Positions 10,796 through 18,935 of a DNA stretch of 64,000 bases are shown here, one piece after another. The stretch comes from Frigoribacterium sp. Lineage in GTDB: Bacteria; Actinomycetota; Actinomycetes; Actinomycetales; Microbacteriaceae. The notes under the pieces were generated by a model. It searched no databases and was not told where the DNA came from. It was given only the letters and a program-made list of their open reading frames with translations. The stretch spans positions 19,151-83,150 of the forward strand of contig JANYEI010000139.1 in NCBI GenBank assembly GCA_025363205.1, in the 5' to 3' direction. Position numbers and translations under genes: made by a program. How positions within the stretch are numbered: the stretch's first letter is position 1; every line of letters starts with the position of its first letter.

Positions 10796-11515
10796 CTATT
10801 GGGAGGTGTCAGACCCGTCATCGGAAAGACGCCCGTAGACGGCCCGCACGAGAAGCCAGGTCACCCAGAGCATTCCCGCATACAGCGGTACGCCGAGGAT
10901 TAGCTTCGCGCCGGCGAGCAATTCGGTATTCCCCGCCAGATAGAGCGGCACCTCTACCGCGAGTCGCAGCCCGAACAGCGCCGCCCACAGCCAGGTCGCC
11001 AAATACAGCGCCCGTCGCTTGGCCTTCGTCTTTCGCCACTGAAAGCCATCGTTGGTGAGAAAACCGAAAATAATCCCGATGAGCGGCCACCGGATCAGGA
11101 TGCTCACCAGCAGTACCGTGAGGCTCACGACATTGATGACGATCCCGGGGATGAAGTTCGCTTCTGCTTTGCCCGTGAGGAGCGCCAATAGCGCGGACAG
11201 CGCGATTCCGACGATCCCGGCGAGGGCCTGAGTGAGCGGCGTCTTGGTCGCTAGACGCACGATCACGAACACGAGGGCGAGAGCGACCGGCGCGAGAACG
11301 GAGAGAACGAGGCTCTTCGTAAGGGTGTAGATGACGAGGAATCCAAGCCCAGGGAGAATCGATTCGATCAGCCCGCGCACTCCACCGACCGCTCTGAGCA
11401 GCGATGCAGCGGTCGGTACCTCACCCGGCGCTACCTGGCCGAGGCCGGTCTTTCGCATGGCATCTGCGAAGGCGTCACGGAATCCCGTCGGCGGGGACTC
11501 GTCTTCGACTGCCAC
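10796..11515 (-). CDS. DUF3159 domain-containing membrane protein
   Basis: Multi-TM; SLLRAVGGVRGLIESILPGLGFLVIYTLTKSL; GTG start overlapping the upstream gene's stop region. Confidence 0.85.
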   Translation of the reverse strand: MAVEDESPPTGFRDAFADAMRKTGLGQVAPGEVPTAASLLRAVGGVRGLIESILPGLGFLVIYTLTKSLVLSVLAPVALALVFVIVRLATKTPLTQALAGIVGIALSALLALLTGKAEANFIPGIVINVVSLTVLLVSILIRWPLIGIIFGFLTNDGFQWRKTKAKRRALYLATWLWAALFGLRLAVEVPLYLAGNTELLAGAKLILGVPLYAGMLWVTWLLVRAVYGRLSDDGSDTSQ

Positions 11516-11520
11516 CGGGC

Positions 11521-12189
11521 TCAGGCGCCCGGCGAAAAGGGCGCGTCTTCGACGGGAGCGGCCGTCTTCGGCATGTGAAGGGGAATGAGGTCGCGGGGCG
11601 GCATCGGAGCCTTCCCGCGCACAACGACCACGCTTCGAAACAGCTCCTCGATCTTCGACGCAGCCTCCTGGTCGACGGCACCATCGCCAGCGATCACGCC
11701 TCGAAGGAACCACCGTGGGCCGTCTACTCCGATGAAGCGCGCGAGCCGGGTGGAATCGGGCTGACCCGGTGTCGTCGCGGGGATCTCCGCAAGCAACTCC
11801 GGGCCGAATGGGCCGTCCGAAAGGCGCGTGGTACCACCCTGCTTCGCGATCTGATCGGCGATCTGGTCGCGAATCTCGTGCCAGAGTCCCGAACTTCGGG
11901 GCGCAGCAAAAGGCTGCACCTGCAGGGTCGACCCGGCATAGTCAAGACCGACAGCCACCACGCGCTGGCTGCCTTCCTCCACCTCGAGTCGCAACTGCAG
12001 TCCCTCCCTCGGGAGAATCTTTACTCCGCCGAGGTCGACATAGGGTCGCACAGGGTTCGCTTCGGACTCGTCGAGCGGGCCCTCCGTCTCGCGATCGACC
12101 GGAGCCGACTTCGACTGCTCATCCGCACGATTCTCATCGATGCTATCGATCGGCTCGTCCTCGCCGGACGGCGAAGTGGTGTCGCTCAC
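11521..12189 (-). CDS. DUF3710 domain-containing protein
   Basis: YVDLGGVKILPREGLQLRLEVEEGSQRVVAVGLDYAGSTLQVQPFAAPRSSGLWHEIRDQI. Confidence 0.87.
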   Translation of the reverse strand: MSDTTSPSGEDEPIDSIDENRADEQSKSAPVDRETEGPLDESEANPVRPYVDLGGVKILPREGLQLRLEVEEGSQRVVAVGLDYAGSTLQVQPFAAPRSSGLWHEIRDQIADQIAKQGGTTRLSDGPFGPELLAEIPATTPGQPDSTRLARFIGVDGPRWFLRGVIAGDGAVDQEAASKIEELFRSVVVVRGKAPMPPRDLIPLHMPKTAAPVEDAPFSPGA

Positions 12190-12656
12190 AGGAACTCTCC
12201 TTTTTGGTCGTCGTGAAGTGATTCACTTTCGATGGTCGTGTAGCCGGTCGACCCGAAGCCAGACTCGCCGCGCTGGCTGCCGGGCAGCGTGGCAACGGGA
12301 ATAAACCGCGCCCTCGTCACTGGCATGATCACGAGCTGGGCGATCCGATCGCCGACCGCGACAGAGTATGGCACGGAGCTGTCTGTATTCAGCAGAGTGA
12401 CGCTGATCTCTCCCCGATAGCCGGCGTCTACGGTACCAGGGCTGTTCACGATAGTGATGCCGTGCCTCGCCGCGAGCCCGCTGCGGGGTACGACGAACGC
12501 GACATATCCATCGGGCAGGGCGATCGCCACACCGGTGGCAACGGTAGCGCGTTCTCCGGGCGCGAGCTGCACGGCCACGGCTGCGGTGAGGTCGGCGCCA
12601 GCGTCCCCTTGGTGCGAATAGGCGGGCATCCGATCAGCAACGATCAGTACTTCCAC
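12186..12656 (-). CDS. dut: dUTP diphosphatase
   Basis: AGADLTAA, PRSGLA, GTVDAGYRGEI, RIAQLV, RGESGFGSTGY dUTPase motifs. Confidence 0.93.
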   Translation of the reverse strand: MEVLIVADRMPAYSHQGDAGADLTAAVAVQLAPGERATVATGVAIALPDGYVAFVVPRSGLAARHGITIVNSPGTVDAGYRGEISVTLLNTDSSVPYSVAVGDRIAQLVIMPVTRARFIPVATLPGSQRGESGFGSTGYTTIESESLHDDQKGEFL

Positions 12657-12732
12657 GGTTTGAGCCACGTCACGAGGGTAGTGCAGAACGCCTGCGCTGT
12701 CGGAGCTCCGCAAAGTCTGATCGAATGGGACC

Positions 12733-13221
12733 ATGACGCTGAACAGCCCTGACGGTCCTACGAGGCTCACCACGCTGTATCGCGAACAGATCTGGCCATC
12801 GCCTTGGGTGTTTGTCTCAACGGCCCTCGTCATTCCGGCCAGCCTGCTGGTGTTTCTGCCGATCAACTTTTTCGCGGGGGTGATCATCGCCATCGTGCTC
12901 TACGGGGCGATCGTGATGGTGCTCGTGGCGACCTCCCCGGTAATTTCGGTGTCATCCGGGGAGCTCGTGGCTGGTCGCGCGCGCGTGCCGGTCGACCTCA
13001 TCAGCACGGTAACGGCGTTTGAAGGCGAGGAAGCGACGCTGCAGCGCGGTCGCATGCTCGACGCTCGGGCTTGGCTGCTGATCCGCGGCTGGGTATCTCC
13101 GGTCGTGAGAATCGAGCTTTCCGACCCGAGCGACCCGACCCCGTACTGGATCGTGTCGACTCGGTCTCCCGCTGCGCTCGTCGCCGCGATCGCAAGCGCG
13201 AAGGCGGCTCAGAACATCTGA
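12733..13221 (+). CDS. DUF3093 domain-containing membrane protein
   Basis: Two N-terminal TM helices; divergent from dut as in other actinobacteria. Confidence 0.8.
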   Translation: MTLNSPDGPTRLTTLYREQIWPSPWVFVSTALVIPASLLVFLPINFFAGVIIAIVLYGAIVMVLVATSPVISVSSGELVAGRARVPVDLISTVTAFEGEEATLQRGRMLDARAWLLIRGWVSPVVRIELSDPSDPTPYWIVSTRSPAALVAAIASAKAAQNI

Positions 13222-13228
13222 AGTATGG

Positions 13229-13522
13229 TCAGGCCGCGCATTCCTGGCAGATCAGGCCGAGCTTCTCTTCGTGGTCCAGCTGGGAGCGATGCTTCACCAG
13301 GAAACATTGCACGCAGGTGAATTCGTCTGCCTGCGGGGGCAGCACCACAACGTCGAGGTCGAGATCTGAGAGGTCTGCACCCGGGAGTTCGAAGCCTCCG
13401 GGATTGTCGGCGTCATCGACGTCGACCACGCCGGACATCTTGTCCGGGACGCGCTCTTTTAGAGCCTCGATCGACTCGGAGTCGTCGTCGGTCTTTCGAG
13501 GTGCGTCGTAGTCGGTTGCCAT
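13229..13522 (-). CDS. DUF4193 domain-containing protein
   Basis: MATDYDAPRKTDDD...DEFTCVQCFLVKHRSQLDHEEKLGLICQECAA. Confidence 0.88.
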   Translation of the reverse strand: MATDYDAPRKTDDDSESIEALKERVPDKMSGVVDVDDADNPGGFELPGADLSDLDLDVVVLPPQADEFTCVQCFLVKHRSQLDHEEKLGLICQECAA

Positions 13523-13722
13523 GCGTATCCAGTTCCTAAAAATATCGATTGGTCTCAATCGGCGGCCATAGTTTGCATCATTAGTTTGCGAATAGCAAAC
13601 CACTGCCAAATGACCGTGAATCCGACATCGGCGCAACTTGCGGCACGCCCGGGATATTCCCCGGATTTGGGGACTGTCCGTGCGACTCTAGATTCGATAA
13701 GTGACCGCGAAAGGCGTCCAGT

Positions 13723-14823
13723 ATGCAAGACCTGAGAGTCATTGGGGTGGAGAACGGCGCACTCCTCGTCGCATCCGACGAAGGTACCAAGTACCGCATT
13801 GCCATCGACGAGGTGATGCAGTCGAAACTGCGACAGTCGATCCCTGACCCGGGATCGGGACGCAAGTTGGCGCCACGTGAAATCCAGGCCCACATCCGGT
13901 CGGGGATGTCGGCGCAGGATGTCGCATCCATCACGGGCGTTCCGATCGAGTACATCCAGAAATTCGAGGGACCGGTGCTCGCCGAGCGCGAGTTCGTTGT
14001 CAACTCCGCTCTCGGTGTGCCGGTGCACACCGCGATGGAAACCGACCCCCTCGGTAATGGTTCGACCTTCGGCACCGTAATTCGCGAGCGTCTCTATGAT
14101 CTCGGGGCGATCGATGAGCGATGGGCAAGCTGGAAAGAGGTCGGTGGAGGCTGGGTCGTGAAGCTTGCTTTCAACGCCGAGCAGATCGAACGGGATGCCC
14201 GATGGCGTTTCGACCCCAAGAAGGCGGCGCTTTCACCGCTCAATAACGAAGCCATCACGCTCTCCCAACAGGGGGACGCCTCAGGCGCCCTTGTTCCAAG
14301 ACTCCGCGCCGTTGGGGACGAAGAGCGCCAGCCCGACCAGTCTCGCTTCGACAGTGGTGCGTTCAGCAACGAGGAACTCGCTCAGCAGGAGCCGGGTCCG
14401 CTCGGCGGGCGCCGCGAGGGCGGGTCTCGCCTCGAAGCTGTCCGCTCTGGCCGACTCGATGACGCACCAGTCGCTGTGTCGGATGCGGCTATCAACCGTG
14501 CTCCAGCCACCGACGAGCCAGAGTCCAACCAGACCGCCGACCTGCTGGAAGCCCTCCGGCGTCGGCGCGGCGAACGCGAATCAGCTGGCTTCGGTGACAG
14601 CACTTCGGGCTCTGACTCCACGCCTGCGCATCCGCCCACCGGCACCATCCGTCTCGTCGACGTGCCTCTCGACGTGTTCGGAGACGAGAACGATAACCGT
14701 CCAGGCAACACCGCACCGCAGCCCAATGTCTTCCAACCGCGTTCCTCATCCCGTAAAGGCCGCGCGGCAATGCCGAGTTGGGATGAGATTGTCTTCGGCG
14801 CGCGGTCGGACGACGACCTCTAG
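13723..14823 (+). CDS. sepH: Septation protein SepH (DUF3071)
   Basis: N-terminal MQDLRVIGVENGALLVASDEGTKYRIAIDE...HIRSGMSAQDVASITG helix-turn-helix. Confidence 0.9.
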   Translation: MQDLRVIGVENGALLVASDEGTKYRIAIDEVMQSKLRQSIPDPGSGRKLAPREIQAHIRSGMSAQDVASITGVPIEYIQKFEGPVLAEREFVVNSALGVPVHTAMETDPLGNGSTFGTVIRERLYDLGAIDERWASWKEVGGGWVVKLAFNAEQIERDARWRFDPKKAALSPLNNEAITLSQQGDASGALVPRLRAVGDEERQPDQSRFDSGAFSNEELAQQEPGPLGGRREGGSRLEAVRSGRLDDAPVAVSDAAINRAPATDEPESNQTADLLEALRRRRGERESAGFGDSTSGSDSTPAHPPTGTIRLVDVPLDVFGDENDNRPGNTAPQPNVFQPRSSSRKGRAAMPSWDEIVFGARSDDDL

Positions 14824-14854
14824 CCCCGTAGCTCCAGCCTCGTAGCTCTCGCCC

Positions 14855-15991
14855 TCAGGCGAATGCGCCGAATCGCAACAGGGGAATTGCAAGCTCATCC
14901 GAGGACCACGAACCGTGTTGCCCAACCATATTTCGGCCGGTGTTGGTCACAACTCTCGAGTCGTAATAGGCGATGTTCTTTCGTGCGGCGATAATGATGT
15001 CACCGATTCGGGGAATCACCTCTGAATCCACGGATGGCCCGAACCAGCCCGACTCAATCGCCTCAGCGCGCGACACTGTCCACGATCGTGAACCCTCGAT
15101 CTCCCGCCAGGATGCAAGCACTGTCGCACGAAGATCGCTCGACGCATCGGGCTCAAAGTGCAGTTGCAGTGCCCGGGGTTCACCCGCGATGAAACGGATG
15201 CCGTCGATGAGACGCGGCTCAGTGTCGAACAGCACCTGGGAATTGTGCGGCACATCCAGCACCCCATGGTCGGCCGTCAACAGCATCCCCTCGCCCCGAC
15301 CGAGCGTCGGCGTGAAAGAGCGCACAGTCCGGTCGAGTTCTTCCAGCAAAGTTGTCCAGAGTGGGGACTGCCATCCGGCAGAATGGCCGGCCTGGTCCAA
15401 TTCGGGCACGTAGAGGTAGATCAGCCCACGATCGATCTCATCGAGCACAGAACGTGCCTTTTCGAAACGCTCAGACATCGTCCCGCCGCTGCGATACTCG
15501 GCCCCCCGCAACACCGCGCGAGTGAATCCGGAAGACCGGTAGCGCTCTGACCCGATCGCGAAACTCGGGATGCCGGCATCCCGCGCTTTCTCGAACAGCG
15601 TTGGCACCCGTTGCCAGGACGCGGGATCGAGACGGGCGTCCCAGCCGCTCAATTGGTTGACGACGCGGTCATTGGCCGCGTCGAACACGCTATACCCGAC
15701 CAGTCCGTGGATTCCCGGCGTTTCGCCAGTGGTGAGCGAGGCAAGCGCCGATGCAGTGGTGGACGGGAAGCGTGCACCGATCGTTGACGCCGCGGTGAGC
15801 ATCGGGGCGAGGGTGCGGGCGTGCCCGGCGCGGGCAGTGAGAGCGGATGCTCCGAGCCCGTCCACGAGCAGGACGATCGCCTTTTCCACCGGAGGAAGGG
15901 ACAGGGGATTCGGCTCATGTGCAATTGCGAGAAGTGAACTTGGAACGACATCGGCAAGGCTGAACCGGTGCGTTTTAGTGGCCGGTAGCAT
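14855..15991 (-). CDS. Alkaline phosphatase / nucleotide pyrophosphatase family protein
   Basis: VLLVDGLGASAL, FPSTTASALASLTTG, LLTADHGVLDVP motifs. Confidence 0.85.
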   Translation of the reverse strand: MLPATKTHRFSLADVVPSSLLAIAHEPNPLSLPPVEKAIVLLVDGLGASALTARAGHARTLAPMLTAASTIGARFPSTTASALASLTTGETPGIHGLVGYSVFDAANDRVVNQLSGWDARLDPASWQRVPTLFEKARDAGIPSFAIGSERYRSSGFTRAVLRGAEYRSGGTMSERFEKARSVLDEIDRGLIYLYVPELDQAGHSAGWQSPLWTTLLEELDRTVRSFTPTLGRGEGMLLTADHGVLDVPHNSQVLFDTEPRLIDGIRFIAGEPRALQLHFEPDASSDLRATVLASWREIEGSRSWTVSRAEAIESGWFGPSVDSEVIPRIGDIIIAARKNIAYYDSRVVTNTGRNMVGQHGSWSSDELAIPLLRFGAFA

Positions 15992-16003
15992 GGGGGCAAT
16001 CCT

Positions 16004-18466
16004 ATGACTACTCCCGAAATCCCCACCGCAGAGCCCCGCGGGGAACGCATCGACAACGTCGACGTCTCCACTGAGATGGAGGGGTCGTTTCTCGAATACG
16101 CATATTCCGTGATCTATTCCCGGGCCCTTCCCGACGCACGCGACGGCCTGAAGCCGGTGCAGCGCCGCATCCTTTACCAGATGACCGAGATGGGCCTTCG
16201 CCCCGATCGCGGACACGTCAAGTCTGCCCGCGTCACCGGCGAAGTCATGGGCAAGCTGCATCCGCACGGCGATGCCTCGATCTACGACGCGATGGTTCGG
16301 CTTGCCCAGAGTTTCATCCTGCGCGTCCCTCTGATCGATGGGCATGGCAATTTCGGCACACTGGATGACGGGCCGGCCGCACCGCGCTACACCGAAGCCC
16401 GCCTGACCGCGGCCGCGATGGCCATGACCGAAGACCTCGACGAAGACGTTGTCGACTTTGTGCCCAACTATGACAACCAATTGACACAGCCGGAGGTGCT
16501 GCCGTCGGCCTTCCCCAATCTGCTGGTCAACGGGGCATCGGGAATCGCCGTCGGTATGGCGACCAACATGGCACCGCACAATCTCATCGAGATCGTTGGC
16601 GCGGCACGACACCTGATCGCGCATCCGGACGCCTCGCTCGATGACCTCATGTCGTTCGTGCCCGGCCCCGATCTGCCGACCGGAGGCACGATCATCGGCC
16701 TCTCCGGCATCCGCGATGCTTATGAGACGGGGCGCGGTAGTTTCCGCACAAGGGCGCGGGTGTCCGTCGAGAACATCACCGCACGCAAGGCGGGACTCAT
16801 CATCACCGAGCTTCCCTATATGGTCGGCGCGGAGAAGGTGATCGAGAAGATCAAGGACGGGGTCAACTCGAAGAAGCTCAACGGAATCTCGGATGTGACG
16901 GATCTGACCGACCGCAAACACGGCCTGCGCCTGGTGGTGGGGATTAAGACCGGATTCAGCCCGGATGCCGTCCTCGAGCAGCTGTACCGCTTCACTCCGC
17001 TCGAGGACTCTTTCAACATCAACAACGTCGCCCTGGTGGACGGGGGGCCCAAAACTCTGGGACTGCGCGAACTGTTGCAGGTCTACATCGACCACCGCAT
17101 CTCGGTCGTCACCAGGCGAAGCCAGTTCCGTCTCGCCCGCAAGAAGGAGCGCCTGCACCTCGTCGAAGGCTTGCTCGTGGCCATCCTCGACATCGATGAG
17201 GTGATTCAGGTGATCCGCGCGAGCGATGACAGCGAGCAGGCGCGGACACGGCTGATAGACGTCTTCGACCTCAGTCAGGTGCAGGCCGAGTACATCCTCG
17301 AACTTCGACTGCGCCGACTTACCAAGTTCTCCCGAATCGAACTCGAAGCGGAGCGTGACCAGCTGCTTGCCGAGATCGCCGCGCTCGAGCAACTGCTCAC
17401 CGGACCGCAACGCGTGCGTCAGCTGGTCTCTGACGAGCTCGAGGAGGTCTCCGAGCGCTTTGGCACCCCACGTCGCACACTTCTCACCGAGGCGCGTCCG
17501 CCGGTCGGAACGACCGTCGCCGCCCGAGCTGCAGCAGCCGTGCTCGAGATCGCGGACACGCCCTGCCGGGTCTTTCTGTCGACGACCGGGCGGGCCATCC
17601 GGGTTGACCTGTCCACTCTCGCCTCGGAGTTGCCGGAACGTGCCGTCCGACGCACCAAACACGATGCAATCCTGTCGTCGATCGTGACCACAAGTCGATC
17701 AGAGATCGGCGCGGTCACTTCTCTCGGCCGCCTCATCCGTCTCACGCCGGTGGACCTGCCGGTTGCGCCGGAGAGCTCGATCCAGCTCGCCGCAGGCACG
17801 CGGATCTCCGACTACCTCGCGATCGACGCCAAGAAGGAGCGGGTGCTCGCGCTTGTCTCGCTCACATCCACCGATGCCATCGCTATCGGCACCAGGCAGG
17901 GCGTGGTCAAGCGCGTGACACCCGGAGACTGGGCCAACCGGCCCGAGTTCGAGATCATCGCGCTCAAGCCGGGGGACGCCGTGGTGGGAGTAAACCAGTC
18001 CGCCGAGACAGATGATCTGCTTTTCATCACTTCGGAGGCGCAACTCCTGCACTTTCCCGCATCGACGGTGAGACCGCAGGGGCGTTCCGCCGGCGGGATG
18101 GCGGGAATCAATCTTGGCGCGAAGGCCACCGTGATCTTTTTTGGCGCGGTCGACCCCGCATCCGAGGTCGCCGTCGCGACAGTCTCGAGCAGCAGCGCGA
18201 CGATCGCCGGGATGGACAGCGCGAGGGCGAAGGTCTCGATGCTGTCCGAGTTCCCCAGCAAGGGGCGCGCGACCGGCGGTGTACGAGCCCACGCCTTCCT
18301 CAGGGGCGAAGATCTGCTCTCCGTGGCGTGGGCAGGGCCGTCCCCGGCGCTCGCTGTGGCAGCGGATGGCGCGGTGCGAACTCTTCCGGACGCCGGCGCC
18401 AAACGCGACGCATCCGGCACGCCCCTCGACGGCTTCGTTGGGTCGATCGGCGCCCCGATCCGTTGA
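16004..18466 (+). CDS. parC: DNA topoisomerase IV (gyrase-like) subunit A
   Basis: EYAYSVIYSRALPDARDGLKPVQRRILYQM...HPHGDASIYDAMVRLAQ; paired with parE. Confidence 0.9.
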   Translation: MTTPEIPTAEPRGERIDNVDVSTEMEGSFLEYAYSVIYSRALPDARDGLKPVQRRILYQMTEMGLRPDRGHVKSARVTGEVMGKLHPHGDASIYDAMVRLAQSFILRVPLIDGHGNFGTLDDGPAAPRYTEARLTAAAMAMTEDLDEDVVDFVPNYDNQLTQPEVLPSAFPNLLVNGASGIAVGMATNMAPHNLIEIVGAARHLIAHPDASLDDLMSFVPGPDLPTGGTIIGLSGIRDAYETGRGSFRTRARVSVENITARKAGLIITELPYMVGAEKVIEKIKDGVNSKKLNGISDVTDLTDRKHGLRLVVGIKTGFSPDAVLEQLYRFTPLEDSFNINNVALVDGGPKTLGLRELLQVYIDHRISVVTRRSQFRLARKKERLHLVEGLLVAILDIDEVIQVIRASDDSEQARTRLIDVFDLSQVQAEYILELRLRRLTKFSRIELEAERDQLLAEIAALEQLLTGPQRVRQLVSDELEEVSERFGTPRRTLLTEARPPVGTTVAARAAAAVLEIADTPCRVFLSTTGRAIRVDLSTLASELPERAVRRTKHDAILSSIVTTSRSEIGAVTSLGRLIRLTPVDLPVAPESSIQLAAGTRISDYLAIDAKKERVLALVSLTSTDAIAIGTRQGVVKRVTPGDWANRPEFEIIALKPGDAVVGVNQSAETDDLLFITSEAQLLHFPASTVRPQGRSAGGMAGINLGAKATVIFFGAVDPASEVAVATVSSSSATIAGMDSARAKVSMLSEFPSKGRATGGVRAHAFLRGEDLLSVAWAGPSPALAVAADGAVRTLPDAGAKRDASGTPLDGFVGSIGAPIR

Positions 18467-18532
18467 GGCTCGGGGCAATCTCGAGCGTCAGCGGGGCAAA
18501 CTCCGGTGCCCTCTCCCCGCGCGTCCCTTGCG

Positions 18533-18611
18533 CGAAATGCAGGACTCCACGTGACAGGAGTGACGGAAGAGCCTCATCCGTAACACTGGTCACACCCGAT
18601 CCTGCATTTCG
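18533..18611. repeat. 79-bp near-palindromic intergenic element, copy 1
   Basis: 12-bp terminal inverted repeats cgaaatgcagga/tcctgcatttcg; inner gtgac/gtcac and gacgga/tccgt pairing. Confidence 0.8.
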
Positions 18612-18676
18612 AACAGACCAGCACGCACAGCAGGCCAGCGCGCGCAGCAGACCAGCGCAGGGCAGGCCGGCGCACT
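18612..18676. repeat. Degenerate ~17-bp tandem array (acagaccagcacgcac-type units)
   Basis: aacagaccagcacgcac agcaggccagcgcgc gcagcagaccagcgcag ggcaggccggcgcac. Confidence 0.6.
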
Positions 18677-18741
18677 GAGAACTCGCCGCTGCGCAGAACT
18701 CGCCGCTGCGCAGAACTCGACCGCGCAAACTCGACCGCGCG
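18677..18741. repeat. ~17-bp tandem array (agaactcgccgctgcgc units)
   Basis: agaactcgccgctgcgc x2 then agaactcgaccgcgc, aaactcgaccgcgc. Confidence 0.7.
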
Positions 18742-18818
18742 AAATGCAGGACTCCACGTGACAGCAGGGGCTGAAGAGCCTCATCCGTCACACCGGTCAC
18801 ACCTGATCCTGCATTTCG
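18740..18818. repeat. 79-bp near-palindromic intergenic element, copy 2
   Basis: Same length and terminal repeats as copy 1; 72/79 identical by manual alignment. Confidence 0.8.
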
Positions 18819-18888
18819 AACAGACCAGCACGCACAACAGACCAGCACGCACAGCAGACCAGCCCGCAGCAGGCCAGCGCACTCACCG
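18819..18888. repeat. Second ~17-bp tandem array (acagaccagcacgcaca units)
   Basis: acagaccagcacgcac aacagaccagcacgcac agcagaccagcccgc agcaggccagcgcac. Confidence 0.7.
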
Positions 18889-18935
18889 AATCGGGGCAGC
18901 CGATGGATTGGCGGGAGATGCGGATGCGTCGCCGA

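Noticed and set aside
16004-17662. Upstream 5' part of minus ORF 14855-17662 (935 aa)
   Set aside because: Only 14855-15991 encodes the phosphatase; the rest is antisense to parC.
18612-18890. Possible CRISPR array
   Set aside because: Repeats are contiguous and degenerate with no unique spacers and no cas genes.
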